DNA from: Bdellovibrio bacteriovorus
GTDB taxonomy: Bacteria; Bdellovibrionota; Bdellovibrionia; Bdellovibrionales; Bdellovibrionaceae
Length of the DNA: 64,000 bases
NCBI RefSeq assembly: GCF_001592745.1
Contig: NZ_LUKD01000001.1
Span: forward strand, 751,384-815,383
Direction: 5' to 3'
Below, in pieces: positions 7,737 through 16,792 of the stretch (its first letter is position 1; each line of letters begins with the position of its first letter). Below the pieces are notes generated by a model. The model did no database searches. It was given only the letters and a program-made list of their open reading frames with translations, and was not told where the DNA came from. Position numbers and translations under genes: made by a program.

Positions 7737-9716
7737 TTATTTCATTATAACCGTGATTTCTTTTGTTTCCGGCACCAGGGAACCCGCATCCGGAATTGTA
7801 TCTGCGACAACACCTTGACCGACAAATTTCACTTTCAAGTCTTGACCGTTGATGCGACGAAGTACTTCACGAGTCGTCATGTTCTTTAAGTTCGGAACTG
7901 TTTCGCCCGTAACCACTTCCGTGGCTTTGTCTAACTCTGTCGCCGTTAAAACTTCTTTGGGTGGAATTTTCACAACTGGTTTCGGTTCGGCAGCAATACG
8001 ACGAACTTTTTTATCGACAGTCGAAACTTCGGCCATTGGAAGTGGGGCAATCCCTTCTTTACGAACCGCGTACGAAGCCATGCGCGAGAATAAAGGAGCC
8101 GCGACCGTCGCACCGTAATAGGCTTTGCGGGGAGAATCCACCGCCACGTAAATTACAAACTTCGGATCATTCGCAGGAATAAATCCGCCAAAGCTAGAAA
8201 TGTAGGCGCCCTTGAGGTAACCCCGTCCGTTCGGATTTACTTTTTGAGCCGTTCCAGTTTTACCACCGACCATGAATCCATCCACACGAGCATTGCCACC
8301 CGTACCACCCGTAGTAGTGACTCCAACAAGCATCGCACGCATTTGAGCGGCTTGCTCGGCAGTAAGAACGCGACGGATGGGTTTCACTTCCGTTTCTTTC
8401 AACTCTCCAGTTTCGGCGTCACGAATGCTTTGAACGATGTATGGTGTGTTCAACACCCCTCCGTTGGCAATGGCTGCAAATGCATTCGCCACTTGCAAAG
8501 GTGTCGCTGAAATACCGTGACCGAAAGAGATATTACTCAATAAGTGCTGTCTCCAAGGAAGGGCTTGCACCATGCCGCGAGCTTCACCCGGAAGATCTAC
8601 GCCCAGCCTTTGACCAAAGCCAAAATCCAAAAGACCTTGGCGAAGTTTGTCCGATCCCATCTTAAATGCGATCTTCGTAGTACCGACATTTGAAGAAACC
8701 GCGAGAATCTCGCTCACTGTCAGATCTTCGAACTTTTCTTTCGTTTCCGCTTCACGAATGATGCGATCACCTACTTTGAAGCTTCCTTTTTCACAATAGA
8801 ACTTCGTGTTTGGTTGAATCAAACCGTCACGCAAAGCGGCCGCAATCACGAAAGTCTTCATCGTTGAACCCGGCTCAAAAGCATCGGTCACGATTTTGTT
8901 ACGGCGATGCTCGCCCGGAGCCTTCATCGCTTTATTAACGTCAAACGTCGGCGCTGAAGCCAAAGCTAAAACCGCAGAAGTTTTTGCATCCAGGATCACA
9001 CCCACGGCATGATCGGCTTCAAACGTAGAAACCGCATTGGCGAGTTCACTTTCAAGTCGGTATTGAAGTTCAGAGTCCACGGTCAGACGAAGCTCACTGC
9101 CCTCTGGATTTTCAATAAACATCAAACCATCGTTGATTAGGGGACGTCCACGAGCATCTCTCTTCACGGATACTTTCTTTTGATTACCCGCAAGAAGTTG
9201 ATTGTATCCAAGCTCTAAGCCTTCAAGCCCCTGACCTTCAATTCCCAGAAATCCCAAAGTCTGCGCTAACAATGTTTCGTTCGGGTACACACGGCGCCAC
9301 TCTTCAACGAAAGAAAGGCCGCGAATATCCCAGGATTTGATTTCATCCGCCGTCGCCTGATCCAACATACGCTGGATCCAAACAAATCGACGATTGCCAT
9401 CTTTGATTTTTGCATAGACGGATTCATAAGACTGATTCAAAGCCTTCGCCAATTTTTTCGCAGCGACTTTGCGATTCTCAATAATTTTGGGATCTGCATA
9501 AAGAGAGTACGCTGCGGCTGACATCGCCAAGTCACGTCCATTGCTATCGACAATGGCTCCGCGGCGGGCCTGCAACGTGACCTTGGTTTGAAATTGACGG
9601 TTCTGCAAAGAATTCAATCGGTCGTTCGGAAGAAATTGCAAATATCCTGCACGCAGGATAAGCGCCGACCACAGAACCAATATACCAACAAAGATGATGA
9701 CAATACGTGATTTCAA
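7737..9716 (-). CDS. ftsI: Division-specific transpeptidase FtsI (PBP3) with PASTA domain
   Basis: FtsI is the septal peptidoglycan transpeptidase. The 659-residue protein has one N-terminal membrane segment (about 5-25), a PBP dimerisation region, and a transpeptidase domain with the active-site serine in STMK (284-287), SSN (341-343) and KTG (486-488). A single PASTA domain forms the C-terminus (about 602-659). PASTA is typical of Gram-positive PBPs and SpoVD and is less common in Gram-negative FtsI. The start is TTG, directly after the ftsL stop with no gap, with AAGGA upstream. It is the last gene of rsmH-ftsL-ftsI. Confidence 0.95.
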   Translation of the reverse strand: MKSRIVIIFVGILVLWSALILRAGYLQFLPNDRLNSLQNRQFQTKVTLQARRGAIVDSNGRDLAMSAAAYSLYADPKIIENRKVAAKKLAKALNQSYESVYAKIKDGNRRFVWIQRMLDQATADEIKSWDIRGLSFVEEWRRVYPNETLLAQTLGFLGIEGQGLEGLELGYNQLLAGNQKKVSVKRDARGRPLINDGLMFIENPEGSELRLTVDSELQYRLESELANAVSTFEADHAVGVILDAKTSAVLALASAPTFDVNKAMKAPGEHRRNKIVTDAFEPGSTMKTFVIAAALRDGLIQPNTKFYCEKGSFKVGDRIIREAETKEKFEDLTVSEILAVSSNVGTTKIAFKMGSDKLRQGLLDFGFGQRLGVDLPGEARGMVQALPWRQHLLSNISFGHGISATPLQVANAFAAIANGGVLNTPYIVQSIRDAETGELKETEVKPIRRVLTAEQAAQMRAMLVGVTTTGGTGGNARVDGFMVGGKTGTAQKVNPNGRGYLKGAYISSFGGFIPANDPKFVIYVAVDSPRKAYYGATVAAPLFSRMASYAVRKEGIAPLPMAEVSTVDKKVRRIAAEPKPVVKIPPKEVLTATELDKATEVVTGETVPNLKNMTTREVLRRINGQDLKVKFVGQGVVADTIPDAGSLVPETKEITVIMK

Positions 9717-10061
9717 CTACAGGTCCTTTTTCGCAATGTCTTTATTCACTACTTTTTCTACATCATTCGTCACGGGGCCCGTTAAGTGAATGATCTGATT
9801 GGCCTGCACCTTTTTAAGAGTGAACTTCTGCTGAGCCATCGTATCCAAAAGTTGGGGGCGTGTGATTTTCGCGAGCGCAATTTCTTTGGTGCGTTTTTCT
9901 TCCCACACTTTTTTATGCTCGCGAGTCAGCTTCAAAACGCTATAGCCCATGCGGCGTTCTTCCATTTGCAGGAAGACGATGGAAAACAAAGTAAAGATGA
10001 TAACTAGAATGCTAAAAAAAGGTTTTAGCTGCCTAAAGTTTTCCGAGCTCATCCTGAGCAC
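9717..10061 (-). CDS. ftsL: FtsL-like cell division protein
   Basis: This is a small bitopic protein of 114 residues with one transmembrane helix (about 13-31) followed by a charged, probably coiled-coil periplasmic part. That layout is expected of FtsL, which bridges FtsB/FtsQ and the FtsWI synthase. FtsL sequences are poorly conserved, so the call rests mainly on size, topology and position between rsmH and ftsI. The start overlaps the 3' end of rsmH by 29 bases, and Met4 (10052) is an alternative. The stop abuts the TTG of ftsI. Confidence 0.82.
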   Translation of the reverse strand: MLRMSSENFRQLKPFFSILVIIFTLFSIVFLQMEERRMGYSVLKLTREHKKVWEEKRTKEIALAKITRPQLLDTMAQQKFTLKKVQANQIIHLTGPVTNDVEKVVNKDIAKKDL

Positions 10062-11019
10062 TCCTCTCGAAGACTCTCAATTTCGCGGAACGCGAGCGAG
10101 AGTTTTTGTCACACTCTTCCTGAGTGGGAACGATCACTTTTTTATAAACGGATCTGCCAAGATCTTCCGCCTCTTTAAAGATATTTTTCACAATACGATC
10201 TTCCAAAGAGTGGAAAGAAATGACGGCCAAACGGCCACCGGGATTCAAAGCTTTCATCATCGCGGGCAAAGCTTGTTCGACAACTTCCAGTTCCGAATTC
10301 ACTGCCAGGCGCAGAGCCATAAAATATTTTGTAGCGGGATGATGACCTTTGATTTGCCAGCCATCAACGCGTTCAATGAGGCCCGCAAGCTGACTGGTTG
10401 ATTGGAATGCTTTGGTTTTGCGATCGTTAACAATCGCGCGTACGACACGAGCCGGACGATACACTTCGCCGTACTCTCTGAAGATTCGAATGAGTTCATC
10501 CTCTGAAGCCGTATTCACAAGCATCTCTGCTGTCATTCCTTGTTGCTGATTCATTCGCATATCTAGGGGGCCATCGTGATAAAAACTAAAGCCTCGTTCG
10601 GCCTGGTCTAATTGCGGAGAGCTCACACCTAGATCTAAGAGCATCATATCAAAGTTATTTAGATTGTGTTCTGAAAATTGAGAGAAATTTCCATGTATTA
10701 TCTTTAACTGGCCTTGCTCGACCTCCGTCTGGAAGCGCGTTTGCGCGAAGCCGATGGCTGCTAGATCTTGGTCCATGACCGTGGCTTTCATCTGGGGAAT
10801 CACATAGCGCATCGCTGAGTAATGTCCTCCACGCCCGAAAGTTCCATCGAAGTAAGTTGGATTTTCTTTTTCACGATAAGGATAAAATGCGGCTAACACT
10901 TCTTGCAGTAGAACTGGATAGTGCTCAGGCGAGAACTCAAATGGCAGCTCGACTTTGGGCGGGATCACTTCTTCTTTGATCTCTACTCTTTCGCCGGATT
11001 TCGGTTTGTACTTTTTCAT
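10033..11019 (-). CDS. rsmH: 16S rRNA (cytosine(1402)-N(4))-methyltransferase
   Basis: RsmH (MraW) methylates C1402 of 16S rRNA in the ribosomal P site using S-adenosylmethionine. The chosen start (ATG, 11019) gives 328 residues. A longer frame to 11091 adds a non-conserved leader. The SAM-binding motif (DGTFGRGGHYSA) lies near residue 40, LLDLGVSSPQLD and the family block RGFSFYHDGPLDMRM follow, and VISFHSLEDRIVK lies near the C-terminus. It begins a three-gene operon with ftsL and ftsI. The usual preceding gene mraZ is absent; the upstream neighbour is an unrelated divergent gene. Confidence 0.95.
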   Translation of the reverse strand: MKKYKPKSGERVEIKEEVIPPKVELPFEFSPEHYPVLLQEVLAAFYPYREKENPTYFDGTFGRGGHYSAMRYVIPQMKATVMDQDLAAIGFAQTRFQTEVEQGQLKIIHGNFSQFSEHNLNNFDMMLLDLGVSSPQLDQAERGFSFYHDGPLDMRMNQQQGMTAEMLVNTASEDELIRIFREYGEVYRPARVVRAIVNDRKTKAFQSTSQLAGLIERVDGWQIKGHHPATKYFMALRLAVNSELEVVEQALPAMMKALNPGGRLAVISFHSLEDRIVKNIFKEAEDLGRSVYKKVIVPTQEECDKNSRSRSAKLRVFERSAQDELGKL

Positions 11020-11115
11020 AGCTGCGGACTCTCTGATCTGTAAGGAATTCCCGTGAGATTTCAAGGTATGAATTATTCTATTGAGCGTCAAGTCGCTTTG
11101 TCTTAACCTGATTTT

Positions 11116-12150
11116 ATGTTAATCAACTGTCCACGCTGTGGATTCCAGCAACCGAAAGATAAATACTGCGCGCAGTGTGGCGTCGATATGGAGAACTTCA
11201 AACCCGCGACACCCCCGATGTGGAAAAGGGTTTTTGGAAATCCCCTGGTGCAACTGTCGCTTTTAGTTGTCGTTGCTGGTGGCGTCGGAATAAGTCTTTA
11301 CCAAAAAGGACAGCAAAATCTTGAGCGTCGTGTGAGTTATTTAAAATCCACGGTGCAAATCAATCCCTCGTCCACCACTTCTGTTGCCTCTTTAGCCGAA
11401 ACCGTTGATTCAGAGCCCACAGAACAAGCTTCACAAGAACCTGCAGAGACTGCTTCTGATAATGATGCCAGTGATGGCTCCGTGAGTGCCTTTAAAGTGG
11501 CTCCGGCTGCAGGGGCAAATCCAACGGCGACGGCAACTCCGACAACGACCCCTGCCGAAAAATCTGCGCGCGCGGGAGCTAAAGACGGTTCGCACTTGAT
11601 CGTGTACTACGCTGAAGTGGGACGTGGCAGTCTGAATGCTATCATGGGCGCCAGCCGCAGTACCGGTCAGTTCATGAACTTTAACGACTATGCCGCAGGA
11701 ATTCTTCCCACGGTCGACTCAAATATCAACCGCCCGCAGATCACAATTCTTCATAAAGAAGATCGCGCCTTGGATGGAGCACGTACGCTTCAGTGGTCAT
11801 ATTCGATCAAAGATCGCCGCGATCCGTCCGTGGAAATTGGTCTGACGACTTTTTTTGAGATCAGCGAAATTGAGGGCAACATCCTTCGCGGCAATTTGGA
11901 AATTCAAAGAACTTGGAAGGACCCGACTCCGGCTGGAACCTTTGAGGTTCAGCGCAAATCCTTTCCGGCGATTTTTGAGATCGGTGGCCGCACTGGATTT
12001 TTCTTAGCGGGAGTGATGCCTCCCCACTCGAATCTTGAAAACGAAGACGAACTGACAGCCATTGATGTTTTCAAAATTTTGCGCTCGCCACGCTTTAGAG
12101 CCGGTGACAGCGAGTTTGTGATTTTCATCGAGTTCGTTAAAGGCAACTAA
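11116..12150 (+). CDS. Zinc-ribbon membrane protein of unknown function
   Basis: This is a 344-residue protein with an N-terminal zinc ribbon (Cys5, Cys8, Cys18, Cys21), one transmembrane helix (about 43-62), a low-complexity Thr/Ala/Pro/Glu linker (about 75-155) and a C-terminal beta-rich domain. The topology suggests a cytoplasmic zinc ribbon with the C-terminal domain outside the inner membrane. I do not recognise the C-terminal domain. It diverges from rsmH, and the next plus-strand gene begins 16 bases after its stop, so the two may be co-transcribed. Confidence 0.7.
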   Translation: MLINCPRCGFQQPKDKYCAQCGVDMENFKPATPPMWKRVFGNPLVQLSLLVVVAGGVGISLYQKGQQNLERRVSYLKSTVQINPSSTTSVASLAETVDSEPTEQASQEPAETASDNDASDGSVSAFKVAPAAGANPTATATPTTTPAEKSARAGAKDGSHLIVYYAEVGRGSLNAIMGASRSTGQFMNFNDYAAGILPTVDSNINRPQITILHKEDRALDGARTLQWSYSIKDRRDPSVEIGLTTFFEISEIEGNILRGNLEIQRTWKDPTPAGTFEVQRKSFPAIFEIGGRTGFFLAGVMPPHSNLENEDELTAIDVFKILRSPRFRAGDSEFVIFIEFVKGN

Positions 12151-12166
12151 TCACCAAAGGTCATTT

Positions 12167-12955
12167 ATGGGATTTCATCAAGAGCTGGGACACAAATACG
12201 GGTCTCAGGTGCACATTATTGACAGCCCTTTTCTGAGTGGTCTTCTAGCCCGCTTGTGCTCTTCGGACTGCTATCAACCGGAAATCAATCGCATCGTGGA
12301 AGTGCTTTACACTCACTTGATATCCATCATTATGAATAATGAGTTCAAGCTTGAAAACTTCACTCAGCCTACACGTATGACGGATGTACATCCCGATAAA
12401 AAGCTTCAGGGCGTGCGTTTATCTGATGAGCAAAAGGCCGTCAGTGTAAACCTTGCCCGTGCCGGCACTTATCCTAGTCACATCTGTTACAATGCCCTGC
12501 ATTTTTCCCTAAAACCTCAAAATGTCCGCCAGGATCATATCTTTGCCGCGCGGGTGACGAACAACAAGGACAAGGTCACCGGGGCCGAATTTGGCGGGAT
12601 GAAAATCGGTGGCGATGTCAAAGACGCCCATGTCATCTTCCCGGACCCCATGGGTGCAACGGGAAATACTATGATTACAGCGGTCGACCACTATAAAACC
12701 CATATTGAGGGACCCGCGAAAAAGTTTATCGCGTTAAACCTGATAGTAACCCCTGAATATTTGAAGAATGTTCTCACCGCCCACCCTGATGTCGTGATCT
12801 ATGCCTTAAGGCTTGACCGAGGACTGTCTTCTGCGGCAGTTTTAGAGGCTATTCCTGGGGAATTTTGGGATCAAGAGCGCGGTCTGAACGATAAACAGTA
12901 CATCGTGCCTGGCGGCGGCGGCTTTGGCGAGATCATGAACAACTCTTTTGTGTAG
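12167..12955 (+). CDS. Uracil phosphoribosyltransferase-like protein
   Basis: This 262-residue phosphoribosyltransferase resembles uracil phosphoribosyltransferase, the salvage enzyme that joins uracil and PRPP to give UMP. It carries the PRPP-loop equivalent DPMGATGNT (usual form DPMLATGG), an upstream LARAG block, and a C-terminal YIVPGGGGFGE resembling the uracil-binding tail YIIPGLGDAGD. It is longer than the roughly 208-residue bacterial enzyme, with extra residues at the N-terminus and about 20 extra before the uracil-binding tail. It is followed closely by hpt, so the pair forms a base-salvage unit. The exact base specificity is inferred. Confidence 0.8.
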   Translation: MGFHQELGHKYGSQVHIIDSPFLSGLLARLCSSDCYQPEINRIVEVLYTHLISIIMNNEFKLENFTQPTRMTDVHPDKKLQGVRLSDEQKAVSVNLARAGTYPSHICYNALHFSLKPQNVRQDHIFAARVTNNKDKVTGAEFGGMKIGGDVKDAHVIFPDPMGATGNTMITAVDHYKTHIEGPAKKFIALNLIVTPEYLKNVLTAHPDVVIYALRLDRGLSSAAVLEAIPGEFWDQERGLNDKQYIVPGGGGFGEIMNNSFV

Positions 12956-12971
12956 ATATGGAGAGAGCACT

Positions 12972-13502
12972 ATGACAAACCTTTCACTGAAACCTTACAT
13001 CACTGAAGAACAAATTCAGGCAAAAGTAAAAGAGTTGGGCGAGACTCTTTCTAAGAAATTTAAAAACGAAAAAGTTGTCGCAGTCTGTGTCTTGAAGGGT
13101 TCCTTCATGTTCTATTCAGATTTGATCCGCAACATCAACGCCGACATCACTTGTGAGTTCTTTGGCGTGGCTTCTTATCACGGTGGTACTTCTTCTTCTG
13201 GCGAAGTGAAAGTGACGTTGGACCTTGCTAGCCCGGTTGAAAACTGCCACGTGATTTTGGTGGAAGACATCATCGACACGGGCCTAACAATGAACTACTT
13301 GAAGAACGCGATCCTATCGCGCAAACCAAAAAGCCTGACAACAGTGTCGCTTTTGGAAAAGCCGGATGCTTTGAAAGTAAAATGCGAAATTGACCATGTT
13401 GGTTTCAAAATTCCGAATGATTTCGTTGTCGGTTATGGCTTGGATTACCAAGGTTACTACCGCAATCTTCCTTACATTGCGCAAGTTCAAAACTTCCAGT
13501 AA
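12972..13502 (+). CDS. hpt: Hypoxanthine phosphoribosyltransferase
   Basis: This cytoplasmic salvage enzyme converts hypoxanthine (and often guanine) plus PRPP to IMP or GMP. The 176-residue protein has the PRPP-binding motif VILVEDIIDTG and the N-terminal VCVLKGSFMF that carries the conserved Lys-Gly. The start at 12972 follows GGAGAG; a longer frame begins at 12948 inside the preceding gene. It lies 16 bases after the uracil-phosphoribosyltransferase-like gene and is followed by a strong terminator. Salvage of prey-derived bases would suit a predator, but that link is inference. Confidence 0.93.
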   Translation: MTNLSLKPYITEEQIQAKVKELGETLSKKFKNEKVVAVCVLKGSFMFYSDLIRNINADITCEFFGVASYHGGTSSSGEVKVTLDLASPVENCHVILVEDIIDTGLTMNYLKNAILSRKPKSLTTVSLLEKPDALKVKCEIDHVGFKIPNDFVVGYGLDYQGYYRNLPYIAQVQNFQ

Positions 13503-13523
13503 TTCTTCGTTCAAAGTCAGATA

Positions 13524-13554
13524 AAAAAGGGAGCGCTCAGCTCCCTTTTTTATT
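13524..13554 (+). terminator. Rho-independent terminator after hpt
   Basis: An 11-bp stem (AAAAAGGGAGC at 13524-13534 with GCTCCCTTTTT at 13540-13550) and a 5-base loop are followed by a T-rich tail. It lies 22 bases after the hpt stop. A-tracts on the left would also let it work on the other strand. Confidence 0.9.
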
Positions 13555-13641
13555 TTGTTAATTCGCAAAACCTTTTTTGCATCTCAACAACCCCTCCCCT
13601 TGAAACATGACCAGTCAGCGCCTCAAGCTAAAATCATTTTT

Positions 13642-14256
13642 ATGGATGAAGCAGGAACGCCGACACGATATCTAGTTTGTGAAGTTTGTGGCTATCATAT
13701 GCCTGTACCAGTGCATGTGCGAGCGACGATTATTTGTGATCGCTGTGGCAGTCGCAACACCAGATTAAATCCCAAGTCCACTAAGCTGACCGCGGCATTT
13801 TCGTTCACGGCTTTGATTCTTTATCTTCCCGCGAACTTTTTTCCCTTCATGACTTTAGAAATTTACGGAAATCGCACAACGTCGACAATTTGGAGTGGAA
13901 TCGTTCAGCTTTCAGACACTGGTTACTGGCCTATCGCGATCATCGTGTTTCTAGCGAGCATTTTAATCCCGTTGATGAAGCTAATTATTCTGTTTTATTT
14001 ATCGGCTACCGCCAAAAACAATCAGAATCCCCGTTTTAAGACTACGCTCTATCACATCGTGGAGGCCATCGGGCGCTGGTCTATGTTGGATATTTTTTTA
14101 CTGGCTGTTCTGGTGGCGGTGATGAAATTGGGAAATCTGGCGGAGGTTCGTCCTGAAGCAGGTTCGATTATGTTTTTGCTTGTCGTGATATTTACAATGC
14201 TCGCTTCGGCGTACTTCGATCCACAAATGTTATGGGAAAGAGAAAGCGATGACTGA
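13642..14256 (+). CDS. Paraquat-inducible protein A-like membrane protein
   Basis: This is a 204-residue (from ATG 13642) inner-membrane protein. An N-terminal zinc-ribbon-like CxxC pair (Cys13/Cys16 and Cys32/Cys35) is followed by about four transmembrane helices, the single-domain PqiA layout. E. coli PqiA has two such modules, so this is a half-length version. PqiA works with the MCE protein PqiB in lipid handling at the envelope. The next gene is an MCE-domain protein overlapping it by 8 bases, which supports the assignment. A TTG at 13555 would extend the frame but lies in the hpt terminator. Confidence 0.83.
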   Translation: MDEAGTPTRYLVCEVCGYHMPVPVHVRATIICDRCGSRNTRLNPKSTKLTAAFSFTALILYLPANFFPFMTLEIYGNRTTSTIWSGIVQLSDTGYWPIAIIVFLASILIPLMKLIILFYLSATAKNNQNPRFKTTLYHIVEAIGRWSMLDIFLLAVLVAVMKLGNLAEVRPEAGSIMFLLVVIFTMLASAYFDPQMLWERESDD

Positions 14257-15106
14257 GACAGTAACAAAACAAAAATTAAAATCTCTGAGAGCCGGATGGT
14301 ATATCTGGTTATTTCCGGCCTTTGCGATTGCCATTTCGGTTTGGCTTTTCTGGGACTATTGGCAACAAAGAGGTCCCCATATCAAAATTTCTTTTGAGGA
14401 CGGATCGCAAATCCAACCGGGGAAGACACAAATTCGTTATCGGGGTGTGACTATTGGTGATGTCCAAAAGGTCACTATTTCTGAAGATAAAAAAGATGTG
14501 ATCGCCCACGCCATTTTACAGAAACACGCCGAAGAATTCGCCGTTGCTGGCACGCGGTTTTGGCTGGTGACTCCGAAGGTCAGCTTGCAAGGCGTTTCCG
14601 GTTTAGAAACACTGATCGAAGGTGCCTACATATCCGTGGATCCCGGAAAAATTGGCGGCGAATTAAAAACTGAGTTCAAAGGAAAAGAAGGTGGCGAATC
14701 GAAAGATCCGTTAGAGGACACGAGCACTTACCAGTTAGAAACCAATGACCTTGGATCCGTCAGCGCTGGAGATTCTGTGACATTCAGAGGAATGAAAATC
14801 GGAACCGTAACCAAAGAAACTTTGTCTAAAACGGGTCAAACCGTTCTTTTGCAAATCAATATTTTGAATCGTTATGTCCGAGTCATCAGAACGAACACTG
14901 TTTTCTGGAGATCATCAGGCATTAGTGCGAAGTTAGGACTGTTCAAGTCGGAACTAAAAATTGATGCCTTGGATACTGTTCTTCGCGGAGGTATCGAGTT
15001 AGCAACACCTTCGCCGGCGGGAGAAATCGCAAAGGCTCAAGCTAAGTTTCCTTTGCAAGCAGATCCTCCGAAGGAATATGAAAAGTGGAACACTGTTCTG
15101 GAATAA
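14249..15106 (+). CDS. PqiB/MlaD-like MCE-domain protein
   Basis: This is a 285-residue protein with an N-terminal membrane anchor (about 15-37) and two MCE-type repeats (about 45-130 and 165-255), each with the pattern of a VRYRGV/FRGMKIG start and a 'valid within a lipid-transport ring' fold. MCE proteins form hexameric rings or tubes that shuttle lipids between inner and outer membranes. E. coli PqiB has three MCE repeats and is about 546 residues, so this is a shorter version. It is coupled to the pqiA-like gene and followed by a bidirectional terminator. No PqiC lipoprotein is adjacent. Confidence 0.82.
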   Translation: MTETVTKQKLKSLRAGWYIWLFPAFAIAISVWLFWDYWQQRGPHIKISFEDGSQIQPGKTQIRYRGVTIGDVQKVTISEDKKDVIAHAILQKHAEEFAVAGTRFWLVTPKVSLQGVSGLETLIEGAYISVDPGKIGGELKTEFKGKEGGESKDPLEDTSTYQLETNDLGSVSAGDSVTFRGMKIGTVTKETLSKTGQTVLLQINILNRYVRVIRTNTVFWRSSGISAKLGLFKSELKIDALDTVLRGGIELATPSPAGEIAKAQAKFPLQADPPKEYEKWNTVLE

Positions 15107-15108
15107 AA

Positions 15109-15135
15109 AAGGGCCCACATAAGGGCCCTTATTTT
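15109..15135. terminator. Bidirectional terminator
   Basis: An 8-bp GC-rich stem (AAGGGCCC at 15109-15116, GGGCCCTT at 15123-15130) is flanked by A and T tracts on both sides. It serves the MCE gene on the plus strand and the pirin gene on the minus strand. Confidence 0.88.
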
Positions 15136-15836
15136 TAACGAAGATCAAAGAACAAAAATTCTGTTTCTTTATTGGCTTTTATATTCAACATCGTCTCGTT
15201 TTCTATCGCCAAGGCATCACCCGATTTTAGAGTTGTGCCGTTCACGACTAGCTCCCCTTCGGCCAACTGCACATAGGCGCCTCGGCCAGGACGAAGAGAG
15301 ACCTGCTGTTCAACTCCAGGTTCAAAGATTGCGGCATAAAGGTCGACGTCCTGATTTATTTTTTGACTGTCTCCGCGTCCATCTTTAGAAACCAAAAGCT
15401 TCAATTGATTTAACTTTTGTTCTCGTGTGAAAGATTGCTGAGTGTATCCCGGTTTTGCACCGACAACATCTGGCAAAACCCAGATTTGAAAAAGCTGAAG
15501 CTCTTCACTGTCGGAAGGATTGTATTCGCTGTGACGAATGCCTGTTCCCGCGTGCATAGTTTGAATTTCGCCGGCCTTGATTTCACCGACGTTTCCTAAA
15601 CTGTCTTTATGAGCCACCGTCCCCTTTAAAACATAGGTGATAATTTCCATGTCTTTGTGAGGATGCGCAGGAAAGCCTGCGGACTTTGCGATCCAATCCT
15701 GATTGATCACGCGAAGATCGCGAAAGCCCATAAACTGAGGATCATAGTAATCACTAAACGAAAAGGAATGCCGAGATTTCAACCAGCCGCCAAATTCTGC
15801 ATAGCCTCTGTCTTCAGATTTACGTAAATACATCAT
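15135..15836 (-). CDS. Pirin family protein
   Basis: This is a 233-residue bicupin of the pirin/YhaK group. The N-terminal cupin holds the usual iron ligands in PAHPHKDMEIITYVL, and the block HAGTGIRHSEYN is a family signature. Pirins bind Fe(II) and some members oxidise quercetin; the role in this organism is unknown. The ATG at 15836 has a strong Shine-Dalgarno (AAAGGAG) 6 bases upstream, which favours it over a frame starting at 15869. It stands alone, convergent with the pqi-like genes. Confidence 0.9.
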   Translation of the reverse strand: MMYLRKSEDRGYAEFGGWLKSRHSFSFSDYYDPQFMGFRDLRVINQDWIAKSAGFPAHPHKDMEIITYVLKGTVAHKDSLGNVGEIKAGEIQTMHAGTGIRHSEYNPSDSEELQLFQIWVLPDVVGAKPGYTQQSFTREQKLNQLKLLVSKDGRGDSQKINQDVDLYAAIFEPGVEQQVSLRPGRGAYVQLAEGELVVNGTTLKSGDALAIENETMLNIKANKETEFLFFDLR

Positions 15837-15997
15837 ATTAGGCTCCTTTCCTTTCCATAAGATGTGCACGAAGTAGGCAATGGCAAGCCCTCATGACACG
15901 ATACAGAACGTTGGACCCATGCGATATGCCTGTATTTCCATAGACAAAAAAGACAGCTTCAAAAATACTGTCATTGGGCACCTCTCAGGGAGGATCG

Positions 15998-16792
15998 ATG
16001 AAGCAGTACCACGATCTTATTAAATTCGTTCTTGAAAATGGCACAAAAAAAGAAGACCGCACTGGCACCGGAACTATTTCAACTTTCGGTTATCAAATGC
16101 GCTACAACCTTGAAGAAGGTTTTCCTCTTTTAACTACCAAGAAGTTACATACGCGCTCTATCTTTCATGAGCTTTTGTGGTTCCTAAAAGGTGAAACAAA
16201 TATCAAGTATCTTCACGACAATAAAGTGACGATCTGGGATGAGTGGGCTGACGAAAACGGCAACTTGGGTCCGGTGTATGGGAAACAATGGCGTTCGTGG
16301 GAAACTGCGGATGGTCGCACGATTGACCAGATTACCAACGTGGTTGAACAAATTAAAAAGAATCCAAATTCGCGCCGTTTGTTGGTCGTGGCGTTCAACC
16401 CTGGCGACGTAGATAAAATGGCGTTGCCGCCTTGCCACGCCTTCTTCCAGTTTTATGTCGCTAATGGAAAACTTTCTTGTCAGCTGTATCAACGTAGCGC
16501 GGATATTTTCTTGGGCGTGCCGTTTAATATCGCGAGCTATGCATTACTAACTCATATGATCGCACAGGTCTGCGGCTTGGGTGTTGGTGATTTCGTTCAC
16601 ACTTTGGGTGACGCTCACCTTTATACGAATCACTTAGAGCAAGCTCAGTTGCAGCTAACTCGTGACTTCCGTCCTCTTCCTCAATTGAAATTAAATCCCG
16701 ATGTGAAAGACCTTTTTGCGTTCACATATGAAGACATTGAAATCGTAGGTTACGATCCGCACCCAGCAATCAAAGCGCCGGTGGCCGTATGA
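15998..16792 (+). CDS. thyA: Thymidylate synthase
   Basis: ThyA makes dTMP from dUMP using methylene-tetrahydrofolate and releases dihydrofolate. With the start at 15998 (Shine-Dalgarno GGGAGG just upstream) the protein is 264 residues, exactly the E. coli length. The catalytic cysteine is Cys146 in [12 protein letters not shown], and [10 protein letters not shown] and [11 protein letters not shown] are the expected family blocks. It overlaps the next gene, folA, by 4 bases (ATGA). The pairing makes sense because folA recycles the dihydrofolate that ThyA produces. Confidence 0.97.
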   Translation: MKQYHDLIKFVLENGTKKEDRTGTGTISTFGYQMRYNLEEGFPLLTTKKLHTRSIFHELLWFLKGETNIKYLHDNKVTIWDEWADENGNLGPVYGKQWRSWETADGRTIDQITNVVEQIKKNPNSRRLLVVAFNPGDVDKMALPPCHAFFQFYVANGKLSCQLYQRSADIFLGVPFNIASYALLTHMIAQVCGLGVGDFVHTLGDAHLYTNHLEQAQLQLTRDFRPLPQLKLNPDVKDLFAFTYEDIEIVGYDPHPAIKAPVAV

